Below, one piece after another: positions 7,348 to 14,401 of a DNA stretch of 64,000 nucleotides (positions are counted from its first letter, which is position 1; each line of letters starts with the position of its first letter). The DNA is from an uncultured Eubacteriales bacterium (GTDB lineage: Bacteria > Bacillota_I > Bacilli_A > RF39 > UBA660), in contig CAJJKI010000005.1 of NCBI GenBank assembly GCA_905188025.1, forward strand, positions 1 through 64,000, given 5' to 3'. Both the position numbers and the translations under genes were made by a program. Below the pieces are notes generated by a model, which made no database searches, was not told the DNA's origin, and was given only the letters and a program-made list of their open reading frames with translations.

Positions 7348-8571
7348 ATGCGTATTAACTATCTTTTTAGTGGTCTAGATAAAGAAAAAGGCTTTACTGA
7401 AGAACAGAAAAATAATTTATTGAAAGATATTCCTAGTAATTCTACTATTACTTTTATTGCTACTACTTTTAATAATTATGAAAAGACTGACTATAACTTA
7501 AACAAAATAATTGATATGTTTAAAAATATTGGTATCAATTTTAAAACTATTCACTTAATAGATTCAAGAATAGAAGAGTCTACTATGAAAGAGTATCTTA
7601 AAGAGTCAAACATTATCTTTCTAATGGGAGGAAATCCTGAAGAACAAATGGCCAAAATAAATGAATATCATCTAACTTCTATTATTAAGAATTTTTCTGG
7701 TATCATTCTTGGAGTAAGTGCTGGATCTATGAATCAAACTACTAATGTTATCTATTATGATGAGGATATTGGTGAAAGACTAATTGAGTACGAGGGCTTA
7801 GGGTTTCTTGATATAAACCTTTATCCTCATCTTGATTTCAACAATATACCATATCTAAAAGAAATTTTTGAAGTAAGTAACTATGGCAAGATAATGGCTC
7901 TTCCTAATGAATCATTCATAAAAATAATAAACAACATTCCTGAGTATCATGGAGAATATTATTATGTTGAAAATGGTACTATAGATATACCTGGAGCCCC
8001 TTATGAAAAAATCCGTCACCTAGGAACCATTCCTTTAGAAACAGAACGTCTAATCCTAAGAAGAACAACTAAAGAAGATTTTAAAGAATTTTTCTATCTT
8101 CAACTAAATCCCCATCTAAGAAAATATCTTGGTTCTACAAAATTAGGTAATGACATAGAGAAAAATGTCAAATATTTTGATCCTGAAAAATATCAAGATT
8201 TATCATACTATCGCTGGACTATTGAAACAAAGAAAGAACACAAAATATTAGGATCTATCTATCTAAATATCCATGATGAAAAAGCCAAAACAGCGGGCAT
8301 AGATTACTGGATCCGTGAAGATGAATGGAACAAAGGCTACACTACCGAAGCTGCTAAACGCATTCTAGAATTTGCTTTCAATGACATAAAATTAAACCGT
8401 ATTGAGTCCTCTGGCTCTATAAACAATCCTGGCACCTTAAAAGTAATGAAAAAAATAGGCCTAAATTATGAAGGTACAAGAAAATCAACTTATTTCTATT
8501 ACTATGGTGGTATTAGTGACATGGCTTATTATGGCCTAACAAGAAAGGAGTACCAAGAAAAATGCAAATAA
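7348..8571 (+). CDS. Peptidase S51-like domain fused to a RimL-type GNAT acetyltransferase
   Basis: A 407-residue two-domain protein. Residues 1-220 resemble peptidase S51 (dipeptidase E/cyanophycinase): FLMGGNP at 91-97, the nucleophile elbow GVSAGS with Ser124, and a candidate catalytic His161 in YPHLD. Residues 229-405 form a RimJ/RimL GNAT beginning PLETERLILRRTTKED, with an acetyl-CoA loop near EWNKGYTTEAAKRIL. S51 enzymes release N-terminal Asp from small peptides, and RimL-type GNATs acetylate ribosomal protein or toxin amino groups. Two activities on one small substrate, possibly detoxification, are inferred. The start is the ATG at 7348, with AAAGGAG ending 8 bases before it; an upstream TTG lies before that RBS. 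It overlaps the next gene by 10 bases and sits downstream of a possible attenuator. Confidence 0.8.
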   Translation: MRINYLFSGLDKEKGFTEEQKNNLLKDIPSNSTITFIATTFNNYEKTDYNLNKIIDMFKNIGINFKTIHLIDSRIEESTMKEYLKESNIIFLMGGNPEEQMAKINEYHLTSIIKNFSGIILGVSAGSMNQTTNVIYYDEDIGERLIEYEGLGFLDINLYPHLDFNNIPYLKEIFEVSNYGKIMALPNESFIKIINNIPEYHGEYYYVENGTIDIPGAPYEKIRHLGTIPLETERLILRRTTKEDFKEFFYLQLNPHLRKYLGSTKLGNDIEKNVKYFDPEKYQDLSYYRWTIETKKEHKILGSIYLNIHDEKAKTAGIDYWIREDEWNKGYTTEAAKRILEFAFNDIKLNRIESSGSINNPGTLKVMKKIGLNYEGTRKSTYFYYYGGISDMAYYGLTRKEYQEKCK

Positions 8572-9044
8572 TTGAATATCAAGAAAAATATTTAGAAGAT
8601 GTAAAAGATCTTTTAGTAGAATTAGAAGAATATATTCTTTCAATTGATAAAGATGAACTAGATCAACTACATCCAGAATACCGTGATAAAATGGCCATTC
8701 TTGATCTAAAAGAAGTATCTGAAAACGAAGGGAAATGTTACCTAGCCATCGAAGACAATAAAGTAATTGGCCTTATAATGGGTTGCATTCCTCCATACGA
8801 TGAATACGATTATCTAGATTATAAATGCCCAAAAAGAGGAGAAGTAACTGAACTAATCGTATCCCAAAAAGCAAGATCAAAAGGCACTGGCCAAAAATTA
8901 ATGCAAGAAATGGAAACATATTTCAAAAAAGCCGGTTGTAAGTATATTCACATAGACGTATTTGCTTATAATGAAAATGCTATTAAATTTTATAGTAAAT
9001 CAGGATATCATAGCCGTATGCATAATATGATCAAAAAAATATAA
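8562..9044 (+). CDS. GNAT acetyltransferase
   Basis: A 160-residue single-domain GNAT. Motif A reads VTELIVSQKARSKGTGQKLM (around 95-115), with R/Q-x-x-G-x-G/A for acetyl-CoA pyrophosphate binding. Motif B lies in CKYIHIDVFAYNENAIKFY, and SGYHSR closes the fold. The pattern is that of the PF00583 group. The ORF begins within the end of the S51-GNAT gene, with AAAGGAG there as RBS, which suggests translational coupling and perhaps a shared substrate. The target molecule is unknown. Confidence 0.83.
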   Translation: MQIIEYQEKYLEDVKDLLVELEEYILSIDKDELDQLHPEYRDKMAILDLKEVSENEGKCYLAIEDNKVIGLIMGCIPPYDEYDYLDYKCPKRGEVTELIVSQKARSKGTGQKLMQEMETYFKKAGCKYIHIDVFAYNENAIKFYSKSGYHSRMHNMIKKI

Positions 9045-9065
9045 TAAAGAAAGAAGGTAACACAC

Positions 9066-9842
9066 ATGATTCGTTATAGTACTGAAGAAGGCCTTATCAA
9101 ACCTCATGGAATAAAATTTAGACAAAATCAAGATCCTAACATAATATTACCAGAAGTAGCTATTGGAGTATTCTCAAGGCATCTCTTTAATGATACTATC
9201 AAAGAATTTAATTGTCATGAAGTAGGATATTTATCTTGTGCAAACTTTGAAAGAAATGTTTATATCTTAAAATATAATAATACTGAAATAACTTTCTTTA
9301 TGGCAGGAGTTGGCTCACCTCTATTAGCAGGTGATATTGAAGAATTGTCACACCAAGGAGTAAAAAAGTTCATTATCTTTGGTAACTGTGGTGTTCTTGA
9401 CAATAACATTCCTGATTGTAGTATCATTATTCCTACTAAAGGATTTCGTGATGAAGGAACAAGTTATCATTATGTAGAACCAAGTGATACTATCGATATG
9501 AATCCTAAATATCAAGAAGAATTCATCCATATCTTAAATGAAAAAGGTTACGATTATACTAAAGGATATACCTGGACAACAGATGCCTTTTATCGTGAAA
9601 CTAGAGAAAAAATAAAATATTTTAAAGAGCGTGGTGCCATCTGTGTAGAAATGGAAGGAGCTACTATTGCAGCAGTTTGTCAAAGATTAGCTCTTGATTA
9701 CTTTACATTTTATTACGCTGGTGATAATCTAGATAGTGATGAGTGGGATGAAAGAAGCTTAAGCGGTCTCGTTAACTTTGAAAAGAAAAGACAAGTAAAA
9801 ACTCTCGCTCTAGAATTAGCTCATAAAATATCCAACAACTAA
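9066..9842 (+). CDS. Nucleoside phosphorylase (PNP/uridine phosphorylase family)
   Basis: A 258-residue member of the PNP_UDP_1 family, which splits nucleosides with phosphate into base and ribose-1-phosphate. The phosphate-binding glycine stretch is FFMAGVGSPLLAGDIEEL (about 77-94). Strand IIFGNCGVLD follows, and the ribose-binding CVEMEGATIAAVC carries the Met-Glu pair typical of the family. The base-specificity loop YYAGDNLDSDEWDERSL is unlike standard DeoD or Udp, so the base preference is open. It is slightly longer than E. coli Udp. It starts 21 bases after the GNAT gene with AGAAGG as RBS. Its last codons belong to a 30-bp sequence repeated at 10509-10538. Confidence 0.85.
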   Translation: MIRYSTEEGLIKPHGIKFRQNQDPNIILPEVAIGVFSRHLFNDTIKEFNCHEVGYLSCANFERNVYILKYNNTEITFFMAGVGSPLLAGDIEELSHQGVKKFIIFGNCGVLDNNIPDCSIIIPTKGFRDEGTSYHYVEPSDTIDMNPKYQEEFIHILNEKGYDYTKGYTWTTDAFYRETREKIKYFKERGAICVEMEGATIAAVCQRLALDYFTFYYAGDNLDSDEWDERSLSGLVNFEKKRQVKTLALELAHKISNN

Positions 9843-9850
9843 TTCACATA
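9821..9850 (+). repeat. 30-bp near-repeat, copy 1 (end of nucleoside phosphorylase)
   Basis: It begins TCATAAAATATCCAAC and ends TCACATA, matching 10509-10538 at 26 of 30 positions. It spans the last codons and stop of the phosphorylase gene and the spacer before the Ham1 RBS. Confidence 0.75.
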
Positions 9851-9863
9851 TAAGGAGGACAAT

Positions 9864-10514
9864 ATGATTATTATTTTTGGAACAACTAACGAAAGAAAAA
9901 CTGAAGATTTAAGAAACATTGTAAGAAAATTAAATTTAAATATTGAGATAAAATCTCTAAAAGATATAGGATGGGATAGGGGAGAAATTGATGAAACAGG
10001 TAGTACTCTAGAAGAAAATTCTTTTATTAAAGCCAATGCCATTCATAACTTTTGTAAAGACAACAATATAAACTATCCAATTCTAACAGATGATGCTGGC
10101 TTATTTGTAGAAAGTTTGAATGGTGAACCAGGCATATATACAGGAAGATATGCTGATAAAGAAATAGCTGAAAATCCTAATCTTCCTAAATATGAATGTT
10201 TAAACAAATTACTTAGAAAATTAAATGGTATTACTAATAGAAATGCTTACTACAAATGTATAGTTACTTGTATGTATCCTGATGGAACGTATTTTCAAGA
10301 CTATGGCATCAGTCAAGGAGAAATAAATGACAGTATTGTTGAGCCAATCAAAAAGCCTTATTTTTATTCAATATTCAAATTAATAAACACTAACAAAACA
10401 TTTAATCTACTAACTGAAGAAGAATTAAGTACCAGTTACCGCTACTGTGCTCTTAACAAAGTATTAGTAAAAATCAATAAAAATAATGAATCAAAACACA
10501 AAATTAATTCATAA
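9864..10514 (+). CDS. Ham1/RdgB-like NTP pyrophosphatase, paralogue 1
   Basis: A 216-residue Ham1-fold protein. The family removes inosine, xanthosine and other non-canonical nucleoside triphosphates as monophosphate plus PPi. The N-terminal phosphate loop FGTTNERKTEDLRNI replaces the usual (T/S)xNxxK. The acidic centre TDDAGLFVESLNGEPGIYTG matches DDSGLEVxALxGxPG well, so it is probably active. AAGGAGG precedes the ATG. It is bounded on both sides by a 30-bp near-repeat, as if inserted as a cassette between the phosphorylase and the following GNAT. Two further Ham1 relatives lie downstream. Confidence 0.82.
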   Translation: MIIIFGTTNERKTEDLRNIVRKLNLNIEIKSLKDIGWDRGEIDETGSTLEENSFIKANAIHNFCKDNNINYPILTDDAGLFVESLNGEPGIYTGRYADKEIAENPNLPKYECLNKLLRKLNGITNRNAYYKCIVTCMYPDGTYFQDYGISQGEINDSIVEPIKKPYFYSIFKLINTNKTFNLLTEEELSTSYRYCALNKVLVKINKNNESKHKINS

Positions 10515-10538
10515 ATTATCCAATAATTAACTCACATA
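10509..10538 (+). repeat. 30-bp near-repeat, copy 2 (after Ham1 paralogue 1)
   Basis: It begins TCATAAATTATCCAAT and ends TCACATA, with 26 of 30 bases identical to 9821-9850. Here it starts in the last codons of Ham1 paralogue 1 in a different frame and runs to the RBS of the next GNAT gene. Confidence 0.75.
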
Positions 10539-10548
10539 GGAGGTACTT

Positions 10549-11064
10549 ATGCCAAACTTTACCTGTAAAATAGCTCCTCTTTCTGATATAGAAAAAAGAT
10601 GGGATACATTAATAAAAAATCATCCTGATAATCCTAACTGGTCTATTTGGAAAAATAGCAATATCACAAACAATCAAAATAATTATCGTATCAGTTATTA
10701 TGGATATTTAGATGGATTAATAATAACTGAAGCCACTGCTATCATAAGTCCCTTAGATACTGCTATTTCAAATAGTGAAAAACTAATATCTAAAGATATG
10801 GCTTATCTTACTGCCTTTAGAACTGATTCTAAATATCAAAACAAAGGCTATTTCAGTAAACTATATAAATATATGGAAGAAGATTTGAAAAGTAGGGAAT
10901 TTACCAAACTCTCTTTAGGAGTAGAACCACAAGAAGTAAAAAACATGATGATATATTTTAAATATGGCTTCACTAATTATATTAAAACAGCTACTGAAAC
11001 TTATCCTACTGGAAAAACAATAACAGTTAATTATTATTATAAAGAAATAACGAAAGGAGAGTGA
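10549..11064 (+). CDS. GNAT acetyltransferase
   Basis: A 171-residue GNAT-fold protein. The acetyl-CoA loop is degenerate but visible in FRTDSKYQNKGYFSKLYKYM (about 91-110), preceded by the strand MAYLTA. LSLGVEPQEVKNMMIYFKYGFTNY matches the C-terminal strand-helix that normally contains NxxAxxLYxxxGF. AGGAGG lies 6 bases before the ATG. Its stop is 3 bases before the second Ham1 gene, so the two are likely co-translated. Substrate unknown. Confidence 0.78.
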   Translation: MPNFTCKIAPLSDIEKRWDTLIKNHPDNPNWSIWKNSNITNNQNNYRISYYGYLDGLIITEATAIISPLDTAISNSEKLISKDMAYLTAFRTDSKYQNKGYFSKLYKYMEEDLKSREFTKLSLGVEPQEVKNMMIYFKYGFTNYIKTATETYPTGKTITVNYYYKEITKGE

Positions 11065-11067
11065 ATT

Positions 11068-11622
11068 ATGAAAAAAATAACTTATGTTACTGGAAATCAA
11101 GAAAAAATAAGTAGTGCTAGAAAAGCACTAGAACCCATTGGATTTATCGTTGACAATGTAAAGATGGAAACTGTTGAAATACAAGCTGATGATACTGAAG
11201 ATGTCGCTAAATATTCAGCTTCTTGGGCTTGCCAAAAACTAAACTGTGCTGTCCTAAAAAATGATATTGGTCTATATATTGAAGCTTTGAATGGTTTTCC
11301 TGGCGTATATACACATTATGTTGATGATACTCTTGGAGAAGATGGCATTCTAAAATTACTTGAAGGAGTAGAAAATCGCCGTGCTTATTTCAAAGAAGTT
11401 CTCGCATATTGTGAACCCGGTAAAGAACCAATTACTTTTACAGGCATAACATCTGGTACTATTGCTAAAACAAAATCAGGAACATATGGCTGGAGCTGGG
11501 ATTTTATCTTCATACCAAATGGCCAAGATAAAACATTAGGCTGTTATTCAGATGATGAAAGATGGAAATTTTGGTCATTAGAGTCATATGAAAAATTAGC
11601 TGAATATCTAAATAACAAATAA
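11068..11622 (+). CDS. Ham1/RdgB-like NTP pyrophosphatase, paralogue 2
   Basis: A 184-residue Ham1-fold protein beginning YVTGNQEKISSARKAL, the classic TGNxxK loop. The acidic centre is LKNDIGLYIEALNGFPGVYT: the first Asp of DDSGL is Asn, while the second Asp and the LNGFPGVY substrate loop are kept. The C-terminus WSWDFIFIPNGQDKTLG matches the family's G(W/Y)xDPIFxPxG, with Asp retained. It may hydrolyse unusual NTPs or related diphosphates. AAAGGAGAGTGA precedes the ATG. Confidence 0.8.
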   Translation: MKKITYVTGNQEKISSARKALEPIGFIVDNVKMETVEIQADDTEDVAKYSASWACQKLNCAVLKNDIGLYIEALNGFPGVYTHYVDDTLGEDGILKLLEGVENRRAYFKEVLAYCEPGKEPITFTGITSGTIAKTKSGTYGWSWDFIFIPNGQDKTLGCYSDDERWKFWSLESYEKLAEYLNNK

Positions 11623-11641
11623 TTATAAAGGAGTGTGTATA

Positions 11642-12253
11642 ATGAGAGAAATACTATTTGCTACCGGAAATAAATCAAAAGCCAAAAGATTTACTAAAGG
11701 CCTATTAGAGCATGATATTAAAGTACTAACTCTAGAAGACATTAACATAAATATTGAAGTAGAAGAAAATGGCTCCACCGCTATTGAAAACGCTTTAATA
11801 AAAGCAAGAGCCTATGCCAAAGAAACTAGCCTACCAGTGTTTGCTATGGATGATACTCTATATATTGATAATATCCCTGATGATAAACAACCAGGTTTGT
11901 TTGTAAGAAGAGTAAATGGCAAAAAATTAAATGATGAAGAAATGATTGAGTATTATTCAAACCTTGCCAAAGAATATGGCACTAATGGATTACTAACTGG
12001 TCGCTGGATCTATGGAATGGCTCTAATCAATAATGGCCATGAATATACATATACATGGAGTAAACAAAACTTCTATATTACTAGCACTCCATCAAACATT
12101 ATAAATCCAGGTTATCCCCTAAATACTATCTCTATCAATATCAAACTAAATAAATATTTTACTGAACTAACTGAAGAAGATAAATTACTTATCCAAGAAG
12201 ATGAATCACATGTAGTAAACTTTTTAGTAGATAGTTTAGATAAAAGTAAATAG
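11642..12253 (+). CDS. Ham1/RdgB-like protein, paralogue 3 (divergent)
   Basis: A 203-residue protein with a normal Ham1 start (ILFATGNKSKAKRFTKGL) but a changed centre: AMDDTLYIDNIPDDKQPGLFV lacks the DSGL glycine and the LNGxPG loop. A conserved YGMALINNGHEYTYTW strand follows. The C-terminal FxPxG region is not recognisable, so its substrate or activity has probably shifted. The start is the ATG at 11642 with AAAGGAG (11627-11633); an in-frame GTG at 11633 overlaps that RBS and is rejected. It ends the run of nucleotide-active enzymes. Confidence 0.72.
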   Translation: MREILFATGNKSKAKRFTKGLLEHDIKVLTLEDININIEVEENGSTAIENALIKARAYAKETSLPVFAMDDTLYIDNIPDDKQPGLFVRRVNGKKLNDEEMIEYYSNLAKEYGTNGLLTGRWIYGMALINNGHEYTYTWSKQNFYITSTPSNIINPGYPLNTISINIKLNKYFTELTEEDKLLIQEDESHVVNFLVDSLDKSK

Positions 12254-12262
12254 CAATATCAT

Positions 12263-12291
12263 TTGACAATCCCCATAACTTATGATATATT
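12263..12291 (+). promoter_or_regulatory. Promoter of the ABC-F leader and gene
   Basis: TTGACA (12263-12268), a 17-base spacer and TATATT (12286-12291). Transcription would begin about 12298, directly ahead of the leader-peptide RBS. Confidence 0.65.
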
Positions 12292-12310
12292 TAAAACAAG
12301 AAAGGAGGCG

Positions 12311-12466
12311 TGACTATGTACACAATAAACCATGTAATCATGTATGTTTATTCATAGTCATACCTGCATAACTAAATAAAATCTATTATAGTAGCAGGTA
12401 TGACAGTTTTTGTTGTGCCTGCATCCTGAAGTCATATAGAGGATGTAAGGCCTTTATATGATTTTT
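12311..12466 (+). promoter_or_regulatory. Leader-peptide attenuator upstream of the ABC-F gene
   Basis: Four nested or competing hairpins can be read. H1 (12311-12360) pairs TGACTATG with CATAGTCA, AATAAAC with GTTTATT and CATG with CATG, and contains nearly the whole leader ORF. H2 pairs GTCATACCTGC (12357-12367) with GCAGGTATGAC (12394-12404), followed by a T run. H3 pairs GCCTGCATCC (about 12417-12426) with GGATGTAAGGC (12441-12451). H4 pairs TCATATAGAGG (12432-12442) with CCTTTATATGA (12451-12461), followed by TTTTT. H1 and H2 overlap and H3 and H4 overlap, so each pair is mutually exclusive. This is the design of ribosome-mediated attenuators of antibiotic-resistance ABC-F genes. Confidence 0.75.
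12316..12357 (+). CDS. 13-residue leader peptide of the ABC-F attenuator
   Basis: The ORF encodes MYTINHVIMYVYS and has a strong RBS, AAAGGAGG (12301-12308), 7 bases from its ATG. It begins about 18 bases after the predicted transcription start. Ribosomes translating or stalling on it would open hairpin H1. Its position and size match leader peptides of inducible ribosome-protection genes. Confidence 0.65.
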   Translation: MYTINHVIMYVYS

Positions 12467-12489
12467 AATTATTGAAAGGATTGATATAT

Positions 12490-14124
12490 ATGATAGATAT
12501 AAATGTAAATAAAATTAGTAAAAATTATGGTATAAATAAAGTATTCTCTAGTATCTCTTTCGGAGTCGAATCAAAAGAACGCATTTGCATAACCGGCCCA
12601 AACGGATCTGGAAAAACCACTATTCTAAATCTCATCTCAGGATTAGATACTGTAACTGAAGGGTCTATTGCTATCCGTAAAGGAGCCACTATCGGCTACC
12701 TTCCACAAATACCTCCCATCTATGATGAACCCCTAACCGTTAAAGAACTTTTTAACAAAAACATTCCTAGTGATTACAGTGAAATAACTACCAAACTAAA
12801 ATCTCTTGAAGAAAAAATGCAAAATTCTCAAACTCCTAACCTAGATAAAGTCATTGAAAGATATTGCCGTCTTCAAGAAGAATATCTTGCTATGGAAGAT
12901 TATGACCTTATCAAAAGACTTGGCAAAATTATCAAAATGTTTAATCTAGAGTCTCAATTAGAAAAGCCCTTCAACAATCTTTCTGGAGGTGAAAAAAGAA
13001 TTGTCTCCCTCGCAAATATCCTAATATCTAACCCCGACATTCTTCTTTTAGATGAACCTACCAATCACTTAGATATTACTACCATCGAATCCCTTGAATC
13101 ATATTTAAGTAAATATTCTGGCACTGTCCTCTTCGTATCCCACGATAGATATTTTATTGATAGGGTAGCCACTAAAATAATTCTTATAGAAAATGGTAAA
13201 AGTGATATCTATTTTGGTAACTATACTTATTATGAAAAAGAATTTGAAGCCCGTCAATTAATTGAATTCAAAGACTATCAAAATCAGCAAAAATTAATTA
13301 CTGCTATGGAGAAAAAAATAAAACAACTAGAAGAATATGGCCGTCGTGCTGCTCCAGAAGGAGAAATGTTTTTTAAACGTGCCAACAGTATCCGTAAACG
13401 TCTTGAAAAAATTGAAGTCCTCGATAAACCCAAAGAAAGAGCCGAGCTACCTATAAACTTAACCATAGATAAAAGAAGTAGCAACGATATCTTTGAATTT
13501 AAAAATCTAACCCTTACCATTGGCTCTCGCACACTCCTAGATAATGCCAAAATATCTCTTCATTATAAAGAAAAAGTCGCCTTGATTGGTCCAAATGGTT
13601 CCGGTAAGTCAACTCTTATCAAATATATTCTAAACGTCTATGAGAATAAATTATTTGATCCTAAAAATAAAATGGCCAATAACCTAAACATTGGCTACAT
13701 TCCTCAAGAAATAACTTTTTCAAATAATAAAGAAACCATCTATGACTATGTTAAAAAATTCTTGAATCTAGACGAAACTCACCTAAGAAGTACCCTCGCT
13801 AAATATTTCTTTAATGGTGATTTAATATATAAACAAGTAGGAGTCCTCTCAGGAGGAGAAAAAGTTCGTTTGAAACTTTTAGAACTAATCTCTCAAAAAG
13901 CCAACTTCATAATCCTTGATGAACCTACCAATCATCTAGATATCACCACCCTAGAAGTCTTAGAGGAAGCCCTAACTAACTATCAAGGCACCATCTTATT
14001 AGTGTCTCATGATAGATATTTCATCAATAAAGTATGCAACAAAATAGTAAGCATTGAAGATGAAAAATTAGTAGAGTACCTTGGAAACTATACATATTAC
14101 TTACAAAAAAGATATCCAGAATAA
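12490..14124 (+). CDS. ABC-F family ATPase, probable ribosome-protection protein
   Basis: A 544-residue protein with two ABC domains and no membrane segment, the ABC-F layout. Domain 1 has GPNGSGKT (36-43), LSGGEKRIV and ILLLDEPTNHLD; domain 2 has GPNGSGKST, LSGGEKVRLKL and FIILDEPTNHLD. The interdomain linker (about 245-325) is charged and contains EEYGRRAAPEGEMFFKRANS, the segment that reaches toward the peptidyl-transferase centre in this family. ABC-F proteins either tune translation (EttA type) or displace ribosome-binding antibiotics (Vga/Lsa/Msr/VmlR type). The leader-peptide attenuator favours the resistance type. The ATG at 12490 follows AAAGGA by 9 bases; a TTG at 12472 lies before that RBS. 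Confidence 0.88.
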   Translation: MIDINVNKISKNYGINKVFSSISFGVESKERICITGPNGSGKTTILNLISGLDTVTEGSIAIRKGATIGYLPQIPPIYDEPLTVKELFNKNIPSDYSEITTKLKSLEEKMQNSQTPNLDKVIERYCRLQEEYLAMEDYDLIKRLGKIIKMFNLESQLEKPFNNLSGGEKRIVSLANILISNPDILLLDEPTNHLDITTIESLESYLSKYSGTVLFVSHDRYFIDRVATKIILIENGKSDIYFGNYTYYEKEFEARQLIEFKDYQNQQKLITAMEKKIKQLEEYGRRAAPEGEMFFKRANSIRKRLEKIEVLDKPKERAELPINLTIDKRSSNDIFEFKNLTLTIGSRTLLDNAKISLHYKEKVALIGPNGSGKSTLIKYILNVYENKLFDPKNKMANNLNIGYIPQEITFSNNKETIYDYVKKFLNLDETHLRSTLAKYFFNGDLIYKQVGVLSGGEKVRLKLLELISQKANFIILDEPTNHLDITTLEVLEEALTNYQGTILLVSHDRYFINKVCNKIVSIEDEKLVEYLGNYTYYLQKRYPE

Positions 14125-14141
14125 ATAAAATATCCCAATAA

Positions 14142-14283
14142 AAAATAGAAAATTATAACAAAAGAAAAGTAGAATACATTTTTTTGATATGACCACCGCT
14201 TTTTCTTATGCTCAAGGGACGGGGTTTAATTCATTTTTATGTGTCTACTTTTACTTTATCACTTCACAATAATTTTCTATTTT
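14142..14283. repeat. 142-bp nested palindrome between the ABC-F gene and polC
   Basis: Perfect 15-bp terminal arms (14142-14156 and 14269-14283, AAAATAGAAAATTAT and its complement). Inside are AAAAGTAGA (14165-14173) with TCTACTTTT (14244-14252), and ACCaCCG (14192-14198) with CGGGGT (14220-14225). The TCTACTTTT arm resembles the terminator at 48403-48468. It may terminate the ABC-F transcript or be a short mobile-element remnant. I saw no clear target-site duplication. Confidence 0.6.
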
Positions 14284-14401
14284 ACTTTTCTATGTAAACC
14301 AAATAACACATGTAACAAATTTATCATGTTAAAATAGCGTAAACCGCTTATCATTAAAGTCTATTTATGATAAAATAAATTAAGAAGGAAATGTGAGTAG
14401 T

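Noticed and set aside
13284..13550. 88-codon minus-strand ORF inside the ABC-F gene
   Set aside because: It is a shadow of a conserved coding frame, with no RBS and no recognisable product. The same applies to the other antisense ORFs inside polC, aspS, pheT, xfp, secDF and rel.
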